Both the position numbers and the translations under genes were made by a program. Positions 45,916 to 53,225 of a DNA stretch of 64,000 nt are shown here, one piece after another. The notes beneath the pieces are model-generated. The model was not told where the DNA came from, did not search any database, and worked only from the letters and a program-made list of their open reading frames with translations. This DNA comes from UBA6522 sp963664945 (lineage in GTDB: Bacteria; Pseudomonadota; Gammaproteobacteria; Steroidobacterales; Rariloculaceae): positions 558,001 to 622,000 of the forward strand of contig OY761822.1 of NCBI GenBank assembly GCA_963664945.1, given 5' to 3'. The first letter of the stretch is position 1, and every line of letters begins with the position of its first letter.

Positions 45916-46088
45916 AATCGCCCGAATACCGGCTCCGTCAGTTGGCGCCTTGCAACGCACTCGCCGGCAGGGCCAAAATCGTCCTCATCGCACCCTCGGT
46001 CCCCTCGTAAACCGAACGGATACCGTGTGAGAGCGTGTGACAGCGTGTGACAGCGCGTGAGAGCGTGTCGGCGGCCGGGTTCGTCGGG

Positions 46089-47135
46089 TCAGCCGGAGCC
46101 GGCGGCGAATTCAGCCGAGCCGCCCCGGATTCGCTCGCCGGAAAATACGCGCTTCTCCGCCGAAAGCTCGGGATTCTCGATGCGGTCGATAAGCATGGAT
46201 ACGGCGGCTTCGGTCATCCGCTCGACGGGTTGTCGCACGGTACTGAGGTCGTACGCGGCGTATTGGGCCGGCCCCACCCCGTCGAATCCGACGATCGACA
46301 CGTCGCCAGGCACCTTGAGGCCGAAGGATTCGCGGGCCTCGTCGATGCAGCCGATGGCCATGACGTCATTGGCGGCGATGACGGCATCCGGCGGTCCGCC
46401 GTGGCGGTCGAAGATTCGTGCGAACGCGTTCCGGCCGCTGTCGTATCCATAGTCGCCGGTCACGATCGTCACGCCGTCGACACCGCGTTCCCGCAGCATC
46501 CGCAACGCCCCGGTGGTGCGTTCCGTGCTGACTGACGAATCTTCGGGTCCGGAGACGATGGCGAACGTGCGGTGGCCGGTGGCGAACAGTTCCGCCACCA
46601 GCCAGCGCTCGCCCTCCTCCTGATCGCAGCACACGGAATTCGAGGGAATGTCCGGCAGCGACCGGTTGTAGAAAACTATGGGTATGTTGGCTTCCCGAAC
46701 CGTCGCAAGTTGCGCTCCGGAAAGCATCGCGGCGGTGACGATGCCGTCGACGCGAAACCGCATGACCTGTTCCAGCGTGGAATCGATGTCGCCCTCGCTC
46801 TTGAGCGTAAACAACAGCACCCTTATGCGGTGGTTGGAGAACCGCTGGGTCAACTGCACCAGAACTTCGGGATAGTAGAGGTTGGTCTGCTGGGACATGA
46901 TCACGGCGACCATGTTCGAACGCTGCGTGATCAGGCCCCTGGCAATGGCGTTCGGCCGATAGCCGAGCTTGCTGGCGGCGGCCATGACCCGCTTGCGCAT
47001 CTGCTTGGAAGCGCTCGCGCCGTCCTGAAATACCCGCGACACGGCGGATTGTGAGACGCCCGCGAGTTCGGCGACGTCGTAAGACGTGGCGCGCTTGCAT
47101 TTTGCCCTGGTGCTTTTCTGTGCCTTTTCGTCCAC
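46089..47135 (-). CDS. LacI-family transcriptional regulator
   Basis: 348 residues. The N-terminal helix-turn-helix reads ATSYDVAELAGVSQSAVSRV, with the hinge helix at NAIARGLITQRSN. The ligand-binding domain is of the periplasmic-binding-protein type (MVAVIMSQQTNLYYPEVLVQ, AVIAANDVMAIGCIDEARES, DVSIVGFDGVGPAQYAAYDL). Such regulators respond to a sugar or related small molecule and usually repress transport and catabolic genes. The transporters and receptor to its right are candidate targets. The gene is complete and sits directly right of the island boundary. Confidence 0.92.
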   Translation of the reverse strand: MDEKAQKSTRAKCKRATSYDVAELAGVSQSAVSRVFQDGASASKQMRKRVMAAASKLGYRPNAIARGLITQRSNMVAVIMSQQTNLYYPEVLVQLTQRFSNHRIRVLLFTLKSEGDIDSTLEQVMRFRVDGIVTAAMLSGAQLATVREANIPIVFYNRSLPDIPSNSVCCDQEEGERWLVAELFATGHRTFAIVSGPEDSSVSTERTTGALRMLRERGVDGVTIVTGDYGYDSGRNAFARIFDRHGGPPDAVIAANDVMAIGCIDEARESFGLKVPGDVSIVGFDGVGPAQYAAYDLSTVRQPVERMTEAAVSMLIDRIENPELSAEKRVFSGERIRGGSAEFAAGSG

Positions 47136-47257
47136 GTTGACCGCTGTCCGTTCTCCACGGCCCGTGCCCGACGCGGGGTCGGCCCGCGCCCGATGCAGGC
47201 GATGGTAGGCAGAATCGATGCCGCATGCAATTGCTGTTCGGGTTGGCGCGTAGCGGT

Positions 47258-47380
47258 CGGTTCAGAAGGCGTCGGCATCGGTCGTGCGCGGGCTATCGCA
47301 GCGTCCACCGCCACCGCCACCGCCACCGCAATCGTGCCCTTGTGAACGTCCAATCCCACGTACGCGCTATACTCCAAGCT
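47258..47380 (-). pseudogene. IS110-family transposase, N-terminal scrap
   Basis: LEYSAYVGLDVHKGTIAVAV with the first catalytic Asp (GLDVHK) marks the beginning of an IS110 transposase. Only about 40 residues are recognisable before the similarity is lost, and the start codon lies beyond the IS1182 insertion point. It is a decayed element into which the IS1182 element inserted. Confidence 0.65.
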
Positions 47381-47382
47381 AG

Positions 47383-48957
47383 GAGCCTGCGCCGTAGAAA
47401 CTCGCATGGGATAATACATTCGTTGGGTTGTTGAGGAGTCTGGGATGCCGACGAGATTTCGCCCGTACCATCCGGATCAGTCGTTGTTGTTGCCACCGAG
47501 TTTGCGGGACTGGTTGTCCCCGGGCCATTTGGCGGAGCACGTGGGCGACTTGGTGGACGGATTGGACCTGACGGCGTTTTACGCCCCGTACGAGGGCGAC
47601 GGTCGGCGCAAGTCGCCGTACGAGCCGCGGATGATGCTGAAGGTGCTGATCCACGGTTATGCGACGGGGGTGTTTTCCTCGCGCGGGATCGCACGCAAGT
47701 TGGAGGAGGACGTGGCGTTCCGGGTGTTGGCGGCGGGGAACTTTCCGAGCCACCGCACGATCTGCGAGTTCCGTCGGCGTCATTTGGCCGATTTCAAGCG
47801 GTTGTTCGTGGAGGTGGTGCGGTTGGCGGCGGAGACCGGGGTGGCGAACTTCGGCAAGCTGTGCATCGACGGGACGAAGGTGCGGGCGAACGCCTCCAAG
47901 CGCAAGGCGATGAGTTATTCCCGGATGATCGAGGAGGAGAAGCGTCTTCAGGGGGAGATCGAGGCGTTGGTGTCGCGGGCGCGGGAGACCGACGCGGCGG
48001 AGGACGCGCGGTTCGGGGAGGATTTCCGGGGCGACGAGTTGCCGGGGGAATTGAGCCGGCGGGAGGACCGTTTGGCGGCGATCCGGGCGGCGAAGGCGCG
48101 GCTGGAGGCGCGCCAGCGCGACGCGGACGAGGCCCGTGGGCGAAAGCCCGGGCAGACGCGCAATCCGAAGGGCGGGCGGCCCTACAAGCGCGAATACGGG
48201 GAGCCGGACGGGAAGGCGCAGGACAATTTCACGGATCCGCAAAGCCGGATCATGAAGACGTCCCAGGACGGTTTCCAGCAATGCTACAACGCCCAGGTGG
48301 CGGTGGAGGGGGAGAACCAGTTGATCGTCGCGGTGGAGGTGTCGTGCAACGCCAGCGACCAGGGCCGGTTGGTCCCGTTGGTGGAGGAGGTGGAGGCCAA
48401 CCACGGGGAGCGCCCGGAGACGGTGTTGGCCGACGCCGGGTACTGCAACGAGGCGGACCTGGAGGCGCTGGAGGACCGGGGGGTGGACGGTTACGTGGCG
48501 CTGGGCCGGGAGGGCGGGCGCCGGGTCGCGGTGGACGCGGAGAAGCATCCGGCGAAGGCGGGCATGGCGGAGAAACTGGCGACGGAGGCGGGGCGGGCGC
48601 TGTACGCGCAACGCAAATGGCTGGCCGAGGCGCCGATCGGGTGGATCAAGGAGGCGCTCGGCTTCCGCCGCTTCAGCCTGCGCGGCCTGGACAAGGTTCA
48701 AGGCGAGTGGGACCTCGTCTGCCTGGCGTTGAACGTCAAGCGGATGCAATACCTCCAACCGACCTGACGACGGGGAATGACGGCTTGACGGCGGAGCCCT
48801 CGCGCCAGTATGGAGCCGAACGGGGATCGTTCCGGGCGCGCATGGCGACGATCCCGTTTCACCACTGTGCATTTGTCCAGCTTTTTGACCAGCCATGCCC
48901 AAGCACCCGCACCCCAACACATTCGTTACAGCGCGAACCGTTCTACGGCGCAAGCTC
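47383..48957 (+). mobile_element. IS1182-family element
   Basis: About 1575 bp with inverted ends TAGGAGCCTGCGCCGTAGAA (left) and TAGGAGCTTGCGCCGTAGAA (right, complement), differing at one position. CTAG lies at both junctions (47379-47382 and 48958-48961), consistent with insertion at a 4-bp palindrome. The single gene inside is intact. Confidence 0.85.
47445..48767 (+). CDS. IS1182-family transposase
   Basis: 440 residues, normal length. The N-terminal domain RFRPYHPDQSLLLPPSLRDW and DLTAFYAPYEGDGRRKSPYE is diagnostic of IS1182. The DDE residues are Asp in KLCIDGTKVRANASKRKAMS, Asp in ETVLADAGYCNEADL and Glu in LAEAPIGWIKEALGFRRFSL. A charged helical insertion (about residues 160-230) lies between the first two. 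The frame is complete and the ends are intact, so it may be mobile. Confidence 0.93.
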   Translation: MPTRFRPYHPDQSLLLPPSLRDWLSPGHLAEHVGDLVDGLDLTAFYAPYEGDGRRKSPYEPRMMLKVLIHGYATGVFSSRGIARKLEEDVAFRVLAAGNFPSHRTICEFRRRHLADFKRLFVEVVRLAAETGVANFGKLCIDGTKVRANASKRKAMSYSRMIEEEKRLQGEIEALVSRARETDAAEDARFGEDFRGDELPGELSRREDRLAAIRAAKARLEARQRDADEARGRKPGQTRNPKGGRPYKREYGEPDGKAQDNFTDPQSRIMKTSQDGFQQCYNAQVAVEGENQLIVAVEVSCNASDQGRLVPLVEEVEANHGERPETVLADAGYCNEADLEALEDRGVDGYVALGREGGRRVAVDAEKHPAKAGMAEKLATEAGRALYAQRKWLAEAPIGWIKEALGFRRFSLRGLDKVQGEWDLVCLALNVKRMQYLQPT

Positions 48958-49144
48958 CTAGCGCGTTTTACATCATGGTCTGAGCTTGGCCCTTTTCGAG
49001 AAAACTTCTTTAAATCAACCGCTTACCGAATGCGAGAAGAACATGGACACGGCGGCGCCCCCTAACCAATTGAATTTGTTCGAAAAATATTCCGGACACC
49101 GGTGACTTGCAATGCAAAATTAGCGACAGGAAGCCATCAATTCA
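48768..49144. other. Non-coding stretch: end of IS1182 and promoter region of SnoaL genes
   Basis: Up to 48957 it is the 3' non-coding part of IS1182. The remainder is AT-rich before the gene at 49145 and contains TTGCAATGCAA near 49107-49117, a near palindrome that could be a regulatory site. No gene is supported. Confidence 0.5.
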
Positions 49145-50275
49145 ATGACTGACGACAGGAAATGTCCGCGAGTCGCCCGCCCGCTCTCTCGAGAGCACAT
49201 GCCGTCCGGCTATTCTATTTCATTGGAAAAATACACTCGCCGGGGCACGCCGCGGGAAACCCGAGTACCGGATGACTACGGGCCGGCGCAGTCCATGCGC
49301 GGATTCGAAGAGACCTATCGGAACATCATCGACTACATCGTCCGCATCACGTATCGGATCTGGGAGGACCGGGAAGTCGAGTACATCGCCGACACCTACT
49401 CCGACACGTCTCAGGTGTTCGACGACTACGGCCTGCAGCACGGCTGCCGGAAGATCATCGACGATACCCATCACACCACCGGCGCCTTCTCCGACATCAA
49501 GCTGATCGCAGACGAAATCGTCTGGGCGGGTGACGACGAGATCGGCTACCACACGTCGCATCGAACCATCATTCGCGGCACCAACGACGGAGACAGCCGT
49601 TACGGCCCGGCGACGAACAAGTACATCGACGTACTCGTTATCGCCAATTGCGTGGCGCTGGAGAACGAGATATTTCTCGAACACGTGCTCTACAACAGCT
49701 CGAGCATGCTGCAACAACTGGGGCACAATCTGCGGGACATCGCGCCTGGCCTGGCCGCTTCACCACCCGCCGGCTGGCCCCGGAACGCGGCTACCTGGAA
49801 CAGCCTGCGGAGCTCGGCCCGGCCGGAGCAGCCTATTTCCGTGGCTCAGCCGATTGACGGCTTCGACGTGGACCGCATGGCCCGTCGCACCATCGATGAA
49901 CTCTGGAATCGCCGCAATCCCGAGGCGCTGACGGCAAGCTATGCCTCGGGATTCGGATTCGAAGGCCCCACCGACCGGAAGTTCTCCGGAACGGACAACT
50001 ATCGAGCCTTCCTCGGTTCGATACTGGGCGCTTTCCCCGACCTGGAAGTCGAGGTCGACGAGGTCTACTGGATGGGCAATGACCTTGACGGCTACCTGAC
50101 CTCCGAAAGATGGAGCGCAGAGGGCACCCACACCGGTCCGGGGGCTTATGGCGCACCAACGGGTAAGTCAATACAGATCTGGGGCATCACCCAGCACAAG
50201 ATCGTTGGCGGCAGGATCGTGCGCGAATGGCTGCTCTTCAACGAACTGGACCTGATGATGCAATTGGCGGGGTAA
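49145..50275 (+). CDS. SnoaL-like two-domain protein
   Basis: 376 residues made of two NTF2/SnoaL-like domains. The first (about 55-190) contains TYRIWEDREVEYIADTYSDT, then IKLIADEIVWAGDDEIGYHT. The second (about 240-375) contains DELWNRRNPEALTASYASGF, DLEVEVDEVYWMGNDLDGYL and KSIQIWGITQHKIVGGRIVR, the usual ester-cyclase-like ending with a Trp-Glu-Trp type pocket. No signal peptide. It is followed after three bases by a similar gene, so the two form an operon. SnoaL-like proteins include polyketide cyclases, dehydratases and isomerases; the substrate cannot be read from the sequence. A start further in, at MPSGYSISLEKYTRRGTPRE, is possible. Confidence 0.8.
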   Translation: MTDDRKCPRVARPLSREHMPSGYSISLEKYTRRGTPRETRVPDDYGPAQSMRGFEETYRNIIDYIVRITYRIWEDREVEYIADTYSDTSQVFDDYGLQHGCRKIIDDTHHTTGAFSDIKLIADEIVWAGDDEIGYHTSHRTIIRGTNDGDSRYGPATNKYIDVLVIANCVALENEIFLEHVLYNSSSMLQQLGHNLRDIAPGLAASPPAGWPRNAATWNSLRSSARPEQPISVAQPIDGFDVDRMARRTIDELWNRRNPEALTASYASGFGFEGPTDRKFSGTDNYRAFLGSILGAFPDLEVEVDEVYWMGNDLDGYLTSERWSAEGTHTGPGAYGAPTGKSIQIWGITQHKIVGGRIVREWLLFNELDLMMQLAG

Positions 50276-50278
50276 TCC

Positions 50279-51280
50279 ATGAGTGTTGACCGGATTCAAT
50301 CGGCCAAGGCCCTCGTCCTGGACTATCTTCGCGCGACCGAAAACGCCCCTCCCGATCGGATCGCCGCCACGATAAAGCAGTTCGCCACCGCCGAGTACCG
50401 CTTCCGCGGTGTGCATCCCTTCAATGAACTGGACGGCGCCGAGGCTGTCGCGGCCACGGTCTGGCAACCGCTGCGCGAGTCGCTGACGCCCATGCAGCGG
50501 CGCCAGGACATCTTCTTCGCCGGCCCGAACTTCATTGACGGCACGCTCTGGGTGACCAGCATGGGAAAGTTCGCGGGCCTCATGGACAACCCCTGGCTGG
50601 GCATCCCGCCCACCGGCAAGATCATGCTCCTGCCCTACTGCGAGTTCCATCGCATCGAGAATGGCCGGATCGCCGAGTCGGCGCTCTGGGTGGACATCAT
50701 CGGCGTGATGATGCAGGCGGGGCTTCAGCCGCTGCCCGTACAAACGGGGGCTGCCATAATAAATCCGGGTCCGCGCACCGCCGACGGCGTGCTGCTCGAC
50801 CCCCAGGACGAGGCCGAATCCCGCAAGACCCTGGACCTCATCCTGCGGATGTGCGACGACCTGGTGGGCGACGACATGGAGTCGCCCCCGGACATGCTGC
50901 GCAAGACCTGGCACGAAGACATGCTCTGGTTCGGCCCCTGGGGTATCGGCGCCACCTATACCATCGAGCGGTATCAGCTACAGCATCAGCAGCCGTTTCG
51001 CGGCGGGCTGGAAAACGTACGCTTCAACGGTCATGTGCTGGAACACGCCGAGGGCAATTATGGCGGCTGGTTCGGCTGGCCCAACCTCAGCCTGAAACAG
51101 GGCAACGGATTCATGGGCTTACCCGCCTCGGACAAACCCACCGAGATGCGTGTCGTCGACGTCTACCGCCGGGACGGCGACAAGCTGGCCGAAAACTGGA
51201 TTTTCATCGACCTGATTCACTACCTGCGCCTGCTGGGCCTGGACGTGCTGGAACGCTGCCGTTCGATTGGCGGACCATAG
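50279..51280 (+). CDS. Second SnoaL-like two-domain protein
   Basis: 333 residues starting MSVDRIQSAKALVLDYLRAT three bases after the previous stop. Domain one (about 10-150) reads RFRGVHPFNELDGAEAVAAT, MDNPWLGIPPTGKIMLLPYC and EFHRIENGRIAESALWVDII. Domain two (about 190-330) reads DMLRKTWHEDMLWFGPWGIG, NYGGWFGWPNLSLKQGNGFM and VVDVYRRDGDKLAENWIFID. It is thus a paralogue of the preceding gene with the same duplicated fold. The pair probably forms a heteromeric enzyme or acts on consecutive intermediates; this is inference. No export signal. Confidence 0.8.
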   Translation: MSVDRIQSAKALVLDYLRATENAPPDRIAATIKQFATAEYRFRGVHPFNELDGAEAVAATVWQPLRESLTPMQRRQDIFFAGPNFIDGTLWVTSMGKFAGLMDNPWLGIPPTGKIMLLPYCEFHRIENGRIAESALWVDIIGVMMQAGLQPLPVQTGAAIINPGPRTADGVLLDPQDEAESRKTLDLILRMCDDLVGDDMESPPDMLRKTWHEDMLWFGPWGIGATYTIERYQLQHQQPFRGGLENVRFNGHVLEHAEGNYGGWFGWPNLSLKQGNGFMGLPASDKPTEMRVVDVYRRDGDKLAENWIFIDLIHYLRLLGLDVLERCRSIGGP

Positions 51281-51299
51281 CCACCCTTGCCGTCCAAAA

Positions 51300-51336
51300 G
51301 CGTCGCGAGGGCTGTCCGCACGCGCCCTCGCGACGC
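51300..51336 (-). terminator. Hairpin terminator between convergent genes
   Basis: GCGTCGCGAGGGC (51300-51312) pairs perfectly with 51324-51336 around an 11-base loop. On the minus strand it is followed by CTTTTGG, so it can end the symporter transcript. It may also slow plus-strand transcription, though no T tract follows there. Confidence 0.7.
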
Positions 51337-51356
51337 CCCTCACGGAAATCTGCAAA

Positions 51357-52964
51357 CTAAATCAACGATTCGGCCACCCAGAGCCCAAGTACGCACAACA
51401 CGAAGAATGCCAGCAGCGGGTAGCTGGCGCGGTCGATCCTGCCGGCGACGACGTACCAGCCGCCCTCCATCATCGGCAGGCCCTCCTGTTCGTATCGTCG
51501 CAGTTGGCCCTTGACCGTATAGGGGTCGTATTCGTCCCTGAACCCGCCCAGCAGGATGCTCGCCGTCCAGCCCACCGCGATGCTGACGATACCGCCGAGG
51601 GCGCAGTACCAGGGCCAGGCCACGTCGAGTGCGTATTCGACGTACGCCAGCGCCACGAAACCGGCGGCCACGCCGATCAGCAGCCCTTTTTCGTTGGTGT
51701 GCCTGGAGAAGAAGCCGAGCCCGAACATGGCCAGCTTGGCGCCGACGAAAAAGGCACCGACCTTGCTGAGAGTCTCCAGTACCGAACCGCCGTATCGGGT
51801 GAAGATGATCGCCGGCACCACCATGACGACCGCCCAGAAGAGCGTGAACCAGCGCGAGGCGACCAGGTAATGCCTGGGGGATCCGTCCTTCCTGAAGAAC
51901 TTTTCGTAGAAATCAAGCGTGGTGACGGTGGCCATGGAATTCAGGCTGGAGTCCAGGCTGGACATGGCGGCGGCGACGATGGCCGCGGTAACGACGCCCA
52001 TGAGCCCGGGGAATCCCATGGTTGCGACGAAATCGAGCACGATGAGATTTTCGTTTTCGAACGGCCTGCCGCCGTAGTAGCTGTAGAACAGCACGCCGAG
52101 CCCGAAGAACAGGACAAAAATGAAGAACGCCACGTAGCCCATGAGGATGTAGGCCTTCTTCGCGTCGCCCACCGATCGGGCGGCCAGCGTGCGCTGAACG
52201 ATCATCTGGTTCACGCCGTAGACCACCACATGGTAAATCGACATGGCGATGACGCCGGTCCATATGGTCCCGACGACCGATGGATCGATGGACGTTTCGA
52301 AGGGGTTGGTCTTGCCGATCGCCTTGAGCGACTGGAGCGTTTCGTGCAGCCCTCCGGGCAACTCGCCGATGAGGAGCGCCGCGGTCACGATGGCGCCGAA
52401 GAACAGGATGCCCGTCTGGATGACGTCGGTCCAGATTACCGCCGAAATTCCGCCCAGCATGGTGTAGGTGACCGCCACCACGGCGACGATGAGAATCGCC
52501 GTGACGACGTCGATGCCGGTGATGAACTCCAGCACCAGTGCCGTGGTATACAGCATGATTCCGGAGTAGGCGATATTGCCGAACAGGAAGACGGCGGACA
52601 TGACGGTTCGCGAGGTCAGACCGAAGCGCCGCTCCAGGTAGTCGAAGATGGACGCGCAGCCGCTGTTGTAGAAGAACGGCAGGAAGAGCGTCGCCACGAT
52701 GAATATGGCGATGGGGTAGTTGATGTGGATGAAGATGACGGAGAATCCATCCACGTAGGACCAGGCCGGACCACCGAGAAACGTGAGCGCCCCGATGTAC
52801 GTGGCGACGACCGAAACGCCGATCGCCCACCAGGGCATCGTACGCTGGCCGACGAAATAGTGCTGCGCGGTCTTGACGCGCTTGCTGAGGAAGAACCCCA
52901 GCACGAGATTGCCGACGATGTAGGCGATCAGGATCGCCCAGTTCAGTGTGCCGAAACTGCTAAT
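51357..52964 (-). CDS. SSS-family sodium:solute symporter, start codon unclear
   Basis: About 535 residues with some 14 transmembrane segments; motifs MPWWAIGVSVVATYIGALTF, GGPAWSYVDGFSVIFIHINY, MLGGISAVIWTDVIQTGILF and AAAMSSLDSSLNSMATVTTL place it in the sodium:solute symporter family. It is a close paralogue of the symporter at 58952-60559. The first membrane segment (FGTLNWAILIAYIVGNLVLG) is encoded, but no ATG, GTG or TTG precedes it. The frame opens at ATT (52964) directly behind the TAG of the previous gene. Either ATT is used, as is known in rare cases, or the natural start was lost in the deletion that shortened the preceding gene. A GTG at 52904 would drop the first segment. It imports an unknown sugar or organic acid with Na+. 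Confidence 0.85.
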   Translation of the reverse strand: MSSFGTLNWAILIAYIVGNLVLGFFLSKRVKTAQHYFVGQRTMPWWAIGVSVVATYIGALTFLGGPAWSYVDGFSVIFIHINYPIAIFIVATLFLPFFYNSGCASIFDYLERRFGLTSRTVMSAVFLFGNIAYSGIMLYTTALVLEFITGIDVVTAILIVAVVAVTYTMLGGISAVIWTDVIQTGILFFGAIVTAALLIGELPGGLHETLQSLKAIGKTNPFETSIDPSVVGTIWTGVIAMSIYHVVVYGVNQMIVQRTLAARSVGDAKKAYILMGYVAFFIFVLFFGLGVLFYSYYGGRPFENENLIVLDFVATMGFPGLMGVVTAAIVAAAMSSLDSSLNSMATVTTLDFYEKFFRKDGSPRHYLVASRWFTLFWAVVMVVPAIIFTRYGGSVLETLSKVGAFFVGAKLAMFGLGFFSRHTNEKGLLIGVAAGFVALAYVEYALDVAWPWYCALGGIVSIAVGWTASILLGGFRDEYDPYTVKGQLRRYEQEGLPMMEGGWYVVAGRIDRASYPLLAFFVLCVLGLWVAESLI

Positions 52965-53213
52965 CTAAATGTCCAGTGCGATTGTGAGCCGCTCGAGAAT
53001 CTGGTCGAACCTGAACGTACCCGTGTATGAGCGGCTGATCGGTGCGCCGCGATTTTCGCCGCAGCGGACCCCCGCGTTCAGGCTCTTGACTTCCCACATC
53101 CTGGGAATGTCCACCGACCCGGACGAAATGCCGTCGACAGACAATTCAACACTCAGGGCCGCGGCCGCGATTGCGGCAGACGACTCCAGGAAGTTTCGGC
53201 GCGTGAGGCTCAT
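52965..53213 (-). pseudogene. Tat-exported protein remnant, possibly sulfatase with internal deletion
   Basis: 82 residues. The N-terminus MSLTRRNFLESSAAIAAAAL has a twin-arginine signal (RRNFLESS) and a hydrophobic core. After a short piece the C-terminal 40 residues read ENRGAPISRSYTGTFRFDQI and LERLTIALDI, which resembles the final strands of arylsulfatases (TGTF.F....ITI.L). A complete sulfatase would have about 500 residues, so a large internal deletion is likely. It lies 12 bases downstream of the TPR-sulfotransferase gene. The sulfatase idea is an inference from a short match. Confidence 0.5.
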
Positions 53214-53225
53214 ATGGACCGACGA

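Larger units (their letters stand above)
42811..46023 (+). mobile_element. IS66-type element carrying tnpC and a DruA-like gene
   Basis: 3213 bp. The ends are inverted repeats beginning GTATCCGTTCGGTTT (42811 on the plus strand and its complement ending at 46023). It is flanked by the 8-bp repeat CGTGTGAG (42803-42810 and 46024-46031), the duplication length normal for IS66. The usual small tnpA and tnpB genes are absent; in their place a DUF4338 gene follows tnpC. Confidence 0.92.
42791..46068. repeat. 10-bp tandem repeat array (GAGCGTGTGA type) split by IS66
   Basis: Copies of CGTGTGAGAG/CGTGTGACAG follow each other at 42795-42810 and 46024-46068. Without the IS66 element they form one array of about five and a half units, upstream of the split integrase and next to the 3' end of the LacI gene. 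The units resemble those at 5031-5146 (both contain GAGCGT). Integrase arm sites or an attachment site are the likeliest meaning. Confidence 0.6.
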
